Origin: Diphasiastrum complanatum
Lineage: Eukaryota > Streptophyta > Lycopodiopsida > Lycopodiales > Lycopodiaceae
NCBI GenBank assembly: GCA_029204225.1
Contig: CM055113.1
Span: forward strand, 28,535,592 to 28,599,591
Reading direction: 5' to 3'
Length of the DNA stretch: 64,000 nt
The position numbers were made by a program, and so were the translations under genes. Numbering within the stretch: the first letter of the stretch is position 1; every line of letters starts with the position of its first letter. Below the pieces are notes generated by a model. The model worked only from the letters and a program-made list of their open reading frames with translations. It ran no database searches and was not told the origin of the DNA. Shown here in pieces: positions 22,009 through 34,382 of this stretch.

Positions 22009-22780
22009 TGAATTTCACACGTGTGGACTGTCCACTACATGTACTTGTGATCTCCTAAGGTGTGTAGATGCACCAAGATCAAGACTAGATTGAGATTCAA
22101 AATCAATCTTAGATCCTATGGCAAAAACACACTACTACATGCATTCAATCACTTCCAACTCTCACTCACACGTGTGGGAAGTATTCAAAAAATAATCTAA
22201 GTAAAAACAAGCTGCTCTCCTCGGGTAGAGAGAGAAAATGCATCATGAGCTCTCGGGTAGAGAGAAAAAGCTAGAAATCCAATAACTCACAAAATCCATG
22301 AAATCACCAAATCAATTGAATTCAAAATGAGGAGTACAATGATACTAGTAGGTCCACGAGCTACCACTATGCCTAATTATGATTGGACCATATTTTGTCA
22401 CCTATTGATCCTATCGGATCATTGATCCATGCACCTCTTAATTCTATTGGACTATATTCAAGCACACCTCAATTTCCTATTGGACCTCACAAGGTTCCAC
22501 CTCTAAATCCTATTGGACCTCTTGGAATTCATCAAACAAAAGCTTTACACTTGTCTACACTCTAATTGGCACGTGTTTAGCCTCTTACTCTATTTTGGCT
22601 CGATAGTGGCATTACAAGTGGAAATGCATAATTTGCCATCTATGCCAAATTTATTCCTATCAACATCCTACACCTAGATGCTTGATGTAAAAACATAAGA
22701 CCCCTATATCTAACATAGATAATCTTTTTCAATTCTTCACATTGTACTTGTCTTTTTTTAGTACAATAATATTTAGATTA

Positions 22781-22878
22781 GTCAGATTCACAAATTATCA
22801 TCCATCGGGTCAAAAAAAAATGGCCACTAAAATGCATTTGAGCTCTTCGATTAGACATTCTTCGAGCATCTTGTACTT
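22781..22878. repeat. Direct repeat B, copy 2, flanked by a further short duplication
   Basis: Matches 21913-22008 with few substitutions. A 35-base phrase (TTGTACTTGTCTTTTTTnAG to AATATTTAGA) occurs just before it at 22743 and again at its end at 22872, so this copy carries a local 129-bp-spaced duplication. Confidence 0.8.
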
Positions 22879-23351
22879 GTCTTTTTTGAGCACAATAATA
22901 TTTAGAAAATTAACAATACAAGATATGTTGGGGTGCTCTCGAATAAATTAGGTGCGGAATAAAAAACACAGCTCCAATATAGAGAACTTTACAGGATCTT
23001 TACCAAAACTACAACATCAACATTGACTTAGATCGAATGGAGGGATGTCTTGGTAGGTGTCAGAGACAACCATGAAGAGAGTGAACAATTAGGCGTTTGA
23101 GATAGCCATGTTTCTTTCGAGATTAGACATTCCGAATTGAGTGAGTGTCAATTGAGAAAAAAAATTATTAGAAAATATTCGTAGTGCAATACACATAAGA
23201 AAATAGAGAATCTGAATTAAGCAGTTGTGAATACAACGAACAGATCACAATCATGTGCCCAAGAATGGTTCACTGTAATGGCACATTGTCTATTCCTTGA
23301 ATAGCTTTCACTCTCTCTAAGATCTCTGATCCTATGGAATCAGATATAAAA

Positions 23352-23532
23352 GAAAGATATTATTTTTCTTATTAAATTTTGAAAATTTTTAATAATTTAC
23401 AGAGATATTTCATTCTGATCATGATCAAGTGATTTGAAAAAAAAAGTGTTTCAAATATTTAATCTCAAACTAATTTAGTCATATGTTATATGCAAATGAA
23501 TTATTATTGAATAACACAAACTTGATCACTAT
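23352..23532. repeat. Direct repeat A, copy 2
   Basis: Second copy of the repeat at 21454-21621. The A-B-B-A order in one orientation is not what a single LTR pair would give. Confidence 0.8.
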
Positions 23533-24002
23533 TGACTATATTGTACAAATCAAATCAATGCGATGACATTTTTTTTTGAGACTTTGAACTAGAAAAGAGA
23601 TTACTCTTTTGATATTTTTAGATTGTCTAAAATCATGGTTTTTTTTTGGAGTTAATCTCCAAATTATACAAAAAAGAAATATAAATAATTCATTTTAAAA
23701 ATAAATTGCTACAATTTTCATGAAACCATCATAATAAAAATAAAACACATGATTTTTAATAATCCAAATCTCAATATACAAAAGAGCTCTAGATATATAT
23801 ATATATATATATATTTGAAGTACATTTTCTAACAAATTTTCACGAATTCATCTCAAGTCAGAACTTGACATATTCTCAACACTTTATTTTTCAAATGATA
23901 AAGTTGACGATCTATCTTCTTCATTAGAGTGGCATATCTTGTTTTGAATTGACTTGTATTGTTGACAAACATATTTGCATATCGACATTTTTTCATTGTT
24001 GA

Positions 24003-24069
24003 CGAGTTGAAGATGATGGTTGTGAAGTTAACCCATGTAGTTAACTGCACAACCACCATCTTCAACTCG
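24003..24069. repeat. Near-perfect 67-bp hairpin (30-bp arms, 7-base loop)
   Basis: Arms at 24003-24032 and 24040-24069 (outer end CGAGTTGAAGATG, inner end GTTAAC) pair at 28 of 30 positions around the loop CCATGTA. The pairing stops abruptly at both outer ends. It may be a foldback transposon end, a small-RNA-producing hairpin or an insertion scar. No TIR-flanking duplication was seen. Confidence 0.85.
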
Positions 24070-24714
24070 GATGTTTGGATGGAAATTTGTGGGTCAAAGT
24101 TGATCAGCGATTGATTCCGTACTGTTCACACCCAAAAATAATTTTCATTTTTCATTAGATCCATAAAAATTCATTATCATAGATCTTGATGAGTTTTCTA
24201 ATACTAGATCTAGGAGCAAGCATCAATGTTTGCATGCCATTGATTGGATTTGACTTTGTGTTATTGAATCTGATGAATTGAGGTTGGGATCAAGCCCTCT
24301 TAAAGTGTTTAACATGTCTTGAAAAACCATCAAGAACAAAGTACAAGTTTTTAGCCATTTCTTGTCCAAAAATAGTCAAAATTGACTTGATTTGATTGTA
24401 GGTTGCTTGGATCTCATCTCATCTTCATTTCATCTTTGTGAGGAAGTGCTAGAACCATGGTTAGAAGTCCACTAAGTGGGATAGAAACCAATTTTGAGAG
24501 AATCACTACAAGATAGACCTTTGTGAGTTTGTAGAATCAAATCAAAACCAATTTTTTTGATAGAATTCTTCTTAAGTGTTCTTTTGAATCAAGATCAAGG
24601 GGATCTTGCCACTTGTGTCTTTGTGAAAATCAAGTGTGTTTCTAGTGAGTCAAATTTTGAAAAAAAGTTTAGGGAGATCCAAGAAGTACAATCTAAATAT
24701 AAGTCATTAGGAAG

Positions 24715-25395
24715 ATGGGAACTATTGGTGAATTCCTTCTTGGATCTAGTGAGAGATTAAATTCTACAAACTGCTCAATATGGAAAGTGAGAATGGAGTC
24801 ACTCTTAGTGCTCCAATATCTCTTTGATATTGTCCTAGATGAAGAGGATGAGCCTCTTGGAGGACAATATTTGGCTAGATACAAGAGGAAGGCAAGACTA
24901 GCACTTCATTGCATTAAAATGAATGTTAGTGATGATCTCTTGAAGGATGTAGCCTCTTGTATTTATGCCAAGGAAGCATGGGATTATTTAAAAAGCTATA
25001 TATGAATCCAACAACACTTCAATGCTTATGCTAAGAAACCAAATCTTACAAAGCATGAGGAGAAGTAATGAAATTGCACAAGAATATGTGCTTAGGAGCA
25101 AATCTCTCAACAAAGAATTGGTTTTTATTGGAGAGAAGATTCTCGATAATGAGCTTGTACAAGTGATCCTCAATGGCTTAGGAGATGAGTCCTCTAATTT
25201 GGTTCAAAGTTTCTCCATCCAAGACACTTTTCCATCAATTGATAAGCTCCATCATGTTCTAGTGGCTGAAGAGTGTAGGATGCTTCATGCAAAAGCTAGG
25301 TTGAGTTCCTTATCTTTGCAAGATGGAGATGAAAAAACAAATTTTTCATTCAAGGGCAAGAAGCAGACCAAGAGATCCCATAAGGGGTTATATGC
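24715..25395 (+). pseudogene. gag: Copia gag remnant
   Basis: The frame starts MGTIGEFLLGSSERLNSTNC at an ATG equivalent to the gag start of the Copia copy at 34383-35666 (MGSIGAYLLEASERLNSNNY), and the two align throughout. A one-base shift near 25003 moves the reading to another frame (SMRRSNEIAQEYVLRSKSLN), which continues to the basic spacer before the zinc knuckle, where homology ends. No protease or pol follows, so this is a 3'-truncated insertion in plus orientation. The 250 bases upstream may be its leader, but no LTR or primer site was found. Confidence 0.85.
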
Positions 25396-26218
25396 TGGTG
25401 AGCACATCCAATTTATCCATGTATAAATCTTAGAATATGACAAGTTACATCTATAAATCTTTATTTGATTTTTTAAATTTGTCTCTTTCATGAAAAATCA
25501 AATTTCATATAAAATTTAAACAAATGAAGATAACATATGAAATGTCCAAAAGTTTATATGTTCATGAAATAGCCTACTAGCTATTCTTATAGGAAACAAT
25601 GTTGATATGAAGTATTAAGTGATATGATTTTAATAGGTGTGAATTTATGTGATAGGCAACCATACACACAATAAATGCATGCCAAACTCTTATGATTTCT
25701 CATTTCACAAACAAAAGATATTGATCATGTGTTTAGAATAGAGCATGCTTAAAATCACATGTTCCATACAAATACGATTTGTATATTACACATAATGCAT
25801 ACTATACACTACAAAACTATGAGAGAATCTATAATGCATATTCTGTTGAGACTAAAATAATGAATCAACTATAGTACTCTATTTGTTTGCACCATAGACA
25901 ATCCAATAAATAATTTAGATCACACATTACATACAAAATTGGAGGTAGCCAAAAGCCAAGCCAGCCATACGCTAAAATTGGAAGTGGGTTGTGGATTGGA
26001 AAGAGTTCATTAGTAGATGAATGCAAGCTTTGTGAAATATTTTCATTCTAGAGCATGTGTGTGCTTTACATGCACTGAAATTTTTGCACCGTGTATTAAG
26101 CTCCATTCTCCATGTCCAAATCCACTCATGTCTATTGTTATGCTAAGGAAATTATTAATATATTTATTGTACCTTCATGCATTGTTTCGTTGCTGATATC
26201 TATGTCTGTTATTGATTA
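25396..26218. other. AT-rich sequence without features
   Basis: No repeat or coding remnant was identified between two unrelated Copia relics. Confidence 0.5.
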
Positions 26219-26320
26219 CATTCCAGAACCAAGCACATTGATGTGCAGCATCATTTTGTGCGAGAAAGATTAGCATATAAAAAATTGATTCATTGTTTTG
26301 TCCTTCTGAACAACATCTAG
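26219..26320 (+). pseudogene. Copia RNase H C-terminal fragment
   Basis: An open stretch of 33 codons reads HSRTKHIDVQHHFVRERLAY, the HARTKHIE/DxxxHFVRE signature near the C-terminus of Copia RNase H, then ends at TAG 26318. Surrounding sequence does not continue the domain. Confidence 0.8.
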
Positions 26321-27290
26321 CAAATATCTGTACTGTACCTCTCACAATAGTAGAACATCTTTTGCTATGCATAAAATTGTACCTCACCTCCCATTTTGTT
26401 GAGTGCTAATATTTGATAGTGAGATAAGACAACAAATTGAATAGTTAGTTAGCTAAACAAAGTACACTTTGAAAACTAGGAAGAACATAGAAAAAGTGTT
26501 CTTCAAGTCCAAGCAAACTTTTTCAGATGGATGTTCATTCAAGCAGATTGTGTTTCATTCCTTGGTACCCCACACCAAGACATATTTCTGGCTCGATCAT
26601 CAAACTTTACTTCTTTTGAGCCTATACTTGTCTTTTGGCTCAATACAAGGCATTAAAGTTGAAAAAAAAACTAAAAAAGAAGCTTTCAAACCCCCTGCAT
26701 CTGTCCATATTGCTTGCTCAAACCCATATGGTCTTTTCAAAGGCCTCAACAATGGGGTTGATCTCACTCTAGGAGTCCGCAATTCTAAGAAAAAGCATAA
26801 TTATCATAATTGGTAAATCCAAACTAACAAATTGATGAAATTATAAAGCGTTTTTTAATAGCTTTTTGATTATTGGATGTGAAAAAGGAGTACGTATATT
26901 AGAATATGTTTGATGTAGCATCATCTTCTGAAGAGCACTCTTCGCTGCCATCATCACTTATACAAATGACGGCCTCCCCCAACATTTGATTGCCGCTCCC
27001 GACCACACTTAAGGATTGAACTGCATTTGAAGCAACACGATGATCATATGGGCACAACTCTAGAGTAACAAGATACTTTGGATGCTTAGTTAATGGTGCC
27101 TTATTTATATCACCAGTTCCATAATTTTTATAGCATATTATCAATAAGCTCTATTGGCTCACTGCATGTAGGCAAAGGACCTCGCCTCAGGCGCTTTCAA
27201 CAGCTAAGCTATTTTTATTGGTGACAAGAAGTCCACCTATTTTCTGATCTATTCATAATTTCATTGATGTTTTAGTTAAGAAAACACAAT
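26321..27290. other. Unassigned sequence between Copia relics
   Basis: Frames at 26469-26816 (plus) and 26899-27144 (minus, acidic end SDDGSEECSSEDD) are open but show no domain, so I do not call them genes. Confidence 0.35.
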
Positions 27291-27592
27291 TGAAAACACC
27301 CGACCGGATCAATCACCACAGCACAACGTCAAGTGCAACAAGAATTCAGAATTGCTCAATTCAAAATGTATATTACCAACTGCTTGTAAGTACAAAGATG
27401 AGTTCCTAAGGACTCGTAAAAGAAAGATGGCCCGATAACTCTAGAACTAAGCACACGTGGTGCCGTCGAAATAGGAAAGCACTATATAAATCGATCGTTG
27501 CTATGTTAACTCTCTCTTTCAATGATCAACGTCACTTTTTATTTTAGAGTATACTCTATTCATGGAACGTACCTCCATGATAGCATTACAAG
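27291..27592 (-). repeat. 3' LTR of the fused Copia element
   Basis: Minus-strand LTR, end fixed by the homologous copy at 30617. A TATA-like ATTTATATAGTGC lies near 27480-27492 in minus sense. The right border (TGTAATGC at 27592) is approximate because the other copy diverges there. Confidence 0.65.
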
Positions 27593-27616
27593 TAAAAGTT
27601 TTTTACATAACTTGGT

Positions 27617-30616
27617 CTAAGCCAAGTTTGGCTCTAAAAGTTTCAAACTTTTCTTAATTAAGGCTTTTGTAAATATACCAGCAACTTGTAACAATGTAGA
27701 ACAATGTACAATACCTATGGCTTTAGATTGTAATTTTTCACGCACAAAGTGATATTTTACTTCAATATGTTTTGTCCTTGAGTGAAAGATTGGATTTTTA
27801 GCCAATTGTATTCCGCTTTGACTGTCATAAAAAATAACAGTGGGATTTACTTGCTTCATGCCAATCTCACATAACAACTCACGTAGCCAAATAGCTTTCT
27901 GGGTAGCAGAACTCAACGCTTTATATTCGGCTTCTGTGGAAGAAAGAGAAATAGTATCTTGCTTCTTGCTAGACCATGAAAAACAGCTGCTACCAAAATT
28001 GAAGGTATAACCTGTTGTTGACTTTCTATCATCTATACTTCCAGCCCAATCAGCGTCAATATAACCTTGCGACTTAGGTAAAACACTTTGTCTTTTGTAG
28101 ACTAGACCAAAGGTTTGGTGTACCTTTTACATACGTCAAAGTCCTTTTTGCAGCTTTCCAATGGTTCATAGTGGGTGATGACATGAATTGGCTAATCAAA
28201 CTTACAGCATAGCAAATATCAGGACGTGTAGTTGTAAGATATACTAAACTTCCAACTAGCTGACGAAATATTGTAGCATCAACATGTGCACTATCATCAA
28301 TACGAGATAATTTCTTACCAGCTTCGCAAGGGGTGATAGAAGGTTTGCACTCTGTCATGTGAAATCTCTCCAATATCTCGCTTGCATACTTGTTTTGACA
28401 TAACCTGATATCACTGCTAGTTTGCCATACTTCGACACCCAAGCAATAGTGCATAATATCTAAATCTGTCATCTCAAATTGCTTGCACAAGTTGGCTTTG
28501 ATAGAACGAGTAAGGTTCTCATCATTGCCAGTGATAATGATATCATCAACGTAAAGTACAATCAAGGCAATGTTGTCATCATTTATAAGAACATAAAGAT
28601 TTGGATCTGAATTTGTTCTTACAAATCCATGTGAAAGAAAGTAACTGTCAATGCGTCCATACCATGCGCGTGGCGCTTGCTTAAGGCCATAAAGTGCTTT
28701 GCGTAGTTTACATACTTTTTGTTCTTGCTCTTTTGCCATGAAGCCCTGCGGTTGGATAATGTAAACTTCTTCTTCTAAGTCAACATTCAAAAATGCAGAC
28801 TTCACATCCATTTGATGGATTTTCCACCCAAAATGAGATGCTAAGGCAATGATAAGCGGTAGCGTAGTCCACTTAGCCACTGGAGCAAATGTCTCTTCAT
28901 AGTCAATTCCTTTGCTTTGCTCATAACCCTTCACTACTAGGCGTGCCTTATACTTTGCTATTGTGCCATCCGCATGAAACTTTGTTCTAAACACCCATTT
29001 GTTATTAATGGGTTTCTTTCCAAGTGGTAGATCAACCAGCTCCCATGTATCATGTCTTTGGATGGATTCTATCTCTTCTTCCATTGCCCTTTGCCACTCT
29101 TTGTGATCTTTTGCCTCATCAAAGGTTGATGGCTCTCGACACTTCAAAATGTCAGTCATTAGGGCATAGTTCACATGATAATGATCGGGAGACTTCATTT
29201 CCTGTGTTGATCTTCTCACTTCACTTTGTGTGCTAGATCCTGTTTGATTTAGCTTTGCGTCCTTCATGATCTTCTCATACCATTTTGGAATCTTAGATTC
29301 AGGTGGTACACTATGTGGAGAGTATGTATCCCAAGGAGTGTCCAAGTAATGTCTCTTACTTCCAACCGGTTTCTCCTTTATTGCTCCTATTGGCAAGTAC
29401 CTACCCCTAGGCTCTTGAATAGGTGGTGTCCTTTCATACTCACCCTCTCGACTCTCATCTTCACGTGCATCATCTTTTGGAGCGTCTTCTTCATCTTCTT
29501 CTTCCAAAATTGTGGGAAGTCTTTTGATGCTTTCACCACTTGCATGGTCTTCATCTTCATACCTATGCATCTCATCAAAGATTACATCCTTGCTAATGTG
29601 AATGTTGTTTATTACAGGATCAAAACACCTGTATGCCTTCGTCCTCTCGTCATAACCGACGAAAATACACTTGATTGCTTTGGCATCAAGTTTCTTTCGC
29701 TCCTCCTTTGGCACATGTACATAGGCTTTACATCCAATGACACGAAACTTGTCAATTTTTGGCTTTATTCCTATAAATGCTTCTTTGGGAGTCACATTTG
29801 GAACCGCAACTGTAGGGCTCCTGTTTTGGAAGAATGTTGTCGCATTGCACGCTTTCGACCAAAGTGAATCGATCAAGCCCATTTGCTTCATCATGGAGCG
29901 TGCACTCTCCATAATAGTCCTATTTTTCCTTTCAGCTACACCATTACTATGCGGTGTGTGTGACTGTGTGAATTGTCTTTTGATGTCGTGTTCCTTGCAA
30001 AAGTCCTCAAAATCATCAGATTTGTATTCGCCCCCTCTATCAGATCTTAGCACTTTGATGCGTGCATCCAGTTGGTTCTCTACCAAAGTCTTGAACTCCT
30101 TGAAGCGAGCAAAAGCGTCAGATTTCTTCTTCAAGAAATAAATCCATGTCCTCCTAGAGTAATCATCTATGAAAGTCATAAAATAATATGATTTTCCCAA
30201 CGACATGGTCTTCATTGGGCCGCACAGGCCGCTGTGAATTAGTTCCAGCGATTTCTTAGCTCTTGCAGCTCCACCTTTGTTGAATGTCTCTCTGTGATGC
30301 TTTCTCATGATAGATCCTTCACATATTGCATGGTGATCATCCTGCAATGTTGGTAACCCTATTACCATCTTCAGCTCCCATAGTTCAAATGACCAAGTCT
30401 TTTGTGCCATAACTCAGATTGAGATGTTGTTGAGATAGCCAAACCATATTCACTTGGTTTTGCAGCATCCAATTTATAAAGGCCACAGTTATTATCTCTA
30501 TAACCCTTTGCCACCACTTTGTGGTTATGGTTCGTATCCTTCATAAGGCATCCATCCTTGACAAATTCAACTTTAAGATGTTGATTTGCCATTACACCAA
30601 CAGAAAGCAAACTCTT
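27617..30616 (-). pseudogene. pol: Copia pol (pre-integrase, integrase, reverse transcriptase, RNase H)
   Basis: Three frames make up one pol. From 30616 downward: LLSVGVMANQHLKVEF and LWHKRLGHLNYGS (integrase HHCC start); after a shift near 30390 the main 778-codon frame carries integrase D (LRSDRGGEYKS) and E (NGVAERKNRTIMESA), reverse transcriptase (MDVKSAFLNVDLEEEVY, ALYGLKQAPRAWYGR, VLYVDDIIITG) and the start of RNase H. A second shift near 28090-28110 moves to the last frame with SSCFSWSSKKQDTISLSSTE and FHSRTKHIEVKYHFVRE, ending at 27617. Catalytic residues are mostly retained, so decay is modest: two frameshifts and loss of everything upstream of the late protease region. Confidence 0.9.
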
Positions 30617-30904
30617 TGAAAACACCTGACCGGATCAATAACCACAGCACAACGTCAAGTGCAACAAGAATTCAGAATTGCTCAATTCAATTTGTATATT
30701 ACCAACTACTTGTAAGTACAAAGATGAGTTCCTTAAAAACACTCAAAGGGCTCGTAAAAGAAAGATGGCCCGATAACTCTAGAACTAAGCACACGTGGTG
30801 CCGTCGAAATAGGAAAGCACTGTATAAGTTGGTCATTGCTATTTTAACTGTTTTGCCAATGATGATCTGTAGTAACGTCTTTTGCTTGCGTCTGAATTGC
30901 ATTA
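30617..30904 (-). repeat. 5' LTR of the fused Copia element
   Basis: Shares long blocks with 27291-27592, for example CCACAGCACAACGTCAAGTG and AGAACTAAGCACACGTGGTG, but has an extra AAAACACTCAA-type insertion near 30735. Its outer border near 30904 is uncertain. Confidence 0.7.
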
Positions 30905-31172
30905 TCTAATTTTTAGATTGAAATGCTCTTCTTCATCAAACGACGGTTCTAAATCTTTTACAAAGATCTCAAACATCACCTATCATGAATCATCCAAGCC
31001 AAGCGAAAAGGAAGGAGGCTTAGTGTCCTAGAGTGACAATCCAGCTTGCTCAATGCCATCGTCAACAAGATGAGAAGATTTATTTTTGTCATTATGATCA
31101 ACAAACCAAAAACTTACAAAACTCTATTTGCACTATTCACCAAACCACGGACTGCAATGTACCACATTCTTG

Positions 31173-31875
31173 CCGAAGCTGATAGTTTTGCTCATCCATT
31201 TGTTTAATCCAAGTATTATAGAAACATCATTATCAGAAGAGGGCTCAATATTGTCCATACAATCAACAGGGCAAAAACTCTCAAGAACTATCCCTACACC
31301 AGCTTCCACACCAGGCACTCCATTATTTCACGAATTTTTCCAGTGCTGATATTTTTGCTCATCTACCTGTTTCATCCAAGAAACGTAAGATTAGAATTAT
31401 CACCACAATTTTTGCTAGTGCACCATTCAAAGAGACAATTATACAGAAAAGATTGCAAGCATCCTCCAATACTAGGCAGGTGAATCTATCTATTTTTTTG
31501 ATAGATGCTTTCAGACGATTGTAAAAAAATCGATTGCAAGCATCCTTTGATAATAAGCAAGTGAATCTATCTATTTATGTACACATAAAGAACAACGGTT
31601 GTTTGTAGCAACTGCCTAAGATAACAATATGATGGAAATTAAGCACTGTGTTGATATTTCTGCTCATCCATCTGTCTCATCCAAGAAAAACAAATTTGAG
31701 ATTCTCACTACAATAATCGCAAGCACCATGCTATTGAATGAGAAATCATTTAGAGTAGACAATTATTATACAAAAACCAATTACCAAGTATTCTTTGATA
31801 ATAAACATGCGATTCATGAATATGCCTATTTCTCTAATAGATCAGAAACAACCATTGTTTGTAGCAATTGCTAGA
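31173..31875 (+). repeat. Three degenerate copies of a coding-like unit
   Basis: The phrase CTGATATTTTTGCTCATCCA...GTTTCATCCAAG recurs near 31178, 31346 and 31652. Translated it gives EADSFAHPFV, SADIFAHLPVSSKKRKI (by frame) and CVDISAHPSVSSKKNKFEIL. Secondary phrases (GCAAGCATCCTTTGATAATAAGCA, ACAACGGTTGTTTGTAGCAA) also recur. One open frame runs 31629-31874. The units look like a decayed peptide-repeat protein or nested repeat of unknown identity. Confidence 0.5.
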
Positions 31876-32526
31876 ACAAAAACAATAACAAGAATCAAGC
31901 ACCGTGTCATTGAAGTCTGACAGTGTGAAAGCTCAAGCGAAAGATGATATTATCAAAAAATCTGATTCATCTATGAAAATGAAGCGTTAACTAGAGTGCC
32001 AATTCTGTTTTCCAACAAAGAGCAAACCTTTGAAGGAGATGAACAAAAATTTGAAGAAAGGAAAAGAGAAAGCGTGGGCGCAAATGAGAGGAGATAGATG
32101 CAAAATGACATGAGAGAAAAAGAAAAACAATAGGGGAAATATGGGCTCAAAATGGGCCCTTTAAGAAATTTCACTTTAAAGAGAGGTTACATAGAGAGAT
32201 AATGCAAACCGGTAAATTTTGGTCGCCGTTTTCCAAGTTTTCGGCCTTGCCCGACGTTTAACTAGTATGGTTAACTTCATAAAATAGTTAGTTTAACATG
32301 AGATGTAATAACTTCTCTTCATGCTCGTTCCAAAATTCGGGAATAGAGCTTTAAGACTGAAAATCTTGGTGTGCTCAATGCAAAAATTGAAGCGGGAGAG
32401 GCAAAACTTTTGAATCACTGTATGCTTATAGTGAAATATGAGGCGGGACGATTTTTCAATACGACTACAAAAGTAAGGAATGCTAGATCTATTCATATTG
32501 ATTTACTGTAGGTAGATTCATTTACA
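31876..32526. other. Unassigned sequence
   Basis: No gene or repeat identified; short chance ORFs only. It abuts the truncated end of the Copia copy to the right. Confidence 0.4.
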
Positions 32527-34382
32527 TGATTGTAGTGTGATGTCCTCAAAGGATGCTTCATCATCACTATTGGAAACTTTTACATTTTGCTCCATAGGTG
32601 TTTCTACTCCTTTACAATCTTTCATTTCAAACTTTTCTAAGATAGAAGAAGCATATTTGGATTGACAGATTCTTGCCTCTTAAAACTTCTACTTCTAATA
32701 TGAAATGAAGATTACCAAGATCCACCATCTTAAACTCCTTAAACAATGCTACTTTCACTTCTTGTATACCATCATGATCATTTCCACTAAGGATAATGTC
32801 ATCAACATACAAAATGAGAATGATGATCTTACCATCATTGAATCTTAAGTACAAAGAAGGATCATAAGCACTTACAACAAACTTAATAGAGTTCAAGAAA
32901 GTATTCAACCTAGAGTACCAAGCTCTAGGTGCTTGCTTAAGCCCATAAAGGCTTCTTAGCAACCAACACACTTTTTCCTCTTGATCTTCTTTGATGAAGC
33001 CCTCGGGTTGCCTCATGAAAATCTCCTCTTCCAAATATCCATTGAGAAAAGCATTAGTCACATCAAGTTGAAATAGAGGCCAATTGAAAGTAGTTGCAAG
33101 AGAAATAATCAACCTTATGGAAACTAGCTTAGCAACAGGAGCAAAAGTTTTATCAAAATCCACTCCCTTGGTTTGCAAGGACCCCTTGCCACAAGCCTTG
33201 CCTTGTGTTTGTTGATGCTCCCATCTTGATTGTACTTCAATCTATAGATCCATTTGCACTCAAGTGGCTTTCTTCCATGAGGAAGATCCACAAGCTTCCA
33301 TGTATGATTCTCCGTAAGAGCATCATACTCCTTTTGCATGGCATCCCTCCATTTTTGTAACTCCATAGCTTCTTCAAAGCAACTTGGCTCATCAAACATA
33401 GAAGTTAGAAAAGTGTAAGAGGTAAGTGAATGTAGACCTTCCCTTTGTTCACCTTTGTCAACATAGGTGAGCCTTGAGGGCTCGGCCTTCCTTCTTGTAG
33501 ATCTCCTTGGAGTCCTCGGATCTTGAGATGGATCTTCAAGATCTTGATCACATGTAGGCTCCTCCTCAAACCTTACAAGATCCTTGACATAAGATGGATT
33601 AGAGGCTTTCTCATTCAACTTGTAGTAGTTACCTTCATCAAAAGTAACATCTCTACTCACTAAGATCTGTTTAGTGATTGGATTATAGACTCTATGTCCT
33701 TTGCGATTTTCAGCATAACCAACAAATATCTCCTTTCTAGAAGTAGGATCATCTTTTTTTCTTGTATCTAATGCTTGAAAAACATAGCAAGTAGATCCGG
33801 AAACTCTTAGATCTTTAAGATTCGGCTTCTTACAAAATAGGGCCTCATAATATGTTATGCCTGCAATGGGCTTACATGGCAATCTATTACACAAATAAGT
33901 TGCACAAATAATAGCCTCTCCCCAAACTTGACTTAGGTAGAGATGCATCTAACCTCAAAGCCTTAGCACACTCACAAAGTGTTCTATTCATCCTCTTGGA
34001 TATACCATTTTGTTGAGGACTATCAGTACATGTAAGTTCTCTCTTAATGCCAATGGATTTAGAAAACTCTATCATCTTGGTGGAGATATGCTCTCCATCA
34101 TTATCACTACTCAATACTTTAACTCTAGCATCAAGTTGATTTTCAACTAGAGTTTTGAACATAGCAAAATCTTCAAACACTTTACTTTTGGAATCCAAAA
34201 TTCAATCCAAGTGTATCTAGGTAATCTTCAATAAAAGATACATACATATATGCACCTCCATTAGATTCTTGAGAAAAATAGTGCACATCACTATGAATAA
34301 GATCTAATGCTTTTGTAGATCTAGTCGAAGAGATATCAAAAGGTAGCTTGTGTGCCTTTGAGAGGCTACAAGCTTCACAACT
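32527..34382 (-). pseudogene. pol: Copia integrase and reverse transcriptase remnant, truncated in RNase H
   Basis: Downstream part of the polyprotein whose gag lies at 34383-35666. Integrase pieces show VLSSDNDGEHIS (second catalytic Asp) and PQQNGISKRMNRTL, where the usual catalytic Glu of the GVAERKNRT motif is Lys, so the enzyme is dead. Then [53 protein letters not shown] and LYVDDIILSG (reverse transcriptase). Frameshifts occur near 33150, 33900 and 32680. Homology ends abruptly near 32527 just inside RNase H, with no 3' LTR. Confidence 0.88.

Larger units (their letters stand above)
27291..30904 (-). mobile_element. Copia element with LTR fused directly to pol (gag lost)
   Basis: Related sequences at 27291-27592 and 30617-30904 are the two LTRs in minus orientation; both end (minus sense) GTGTTTTCA. 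The 5' LTR at right runs straight into pol coding sequence at 30616 with no primer-binding site, gag or protease active site between. The element therefore lacks the sequences needed for its own replication. LTR copies differ at many positions and by indels, and no target duplication is clear. Confidence 0.8.

Noticed and set aside
26899-27144. Acidic-tailed minus-strand ORF
   Set aside because: Too short and without similarity to anything I recognise; could be chance.
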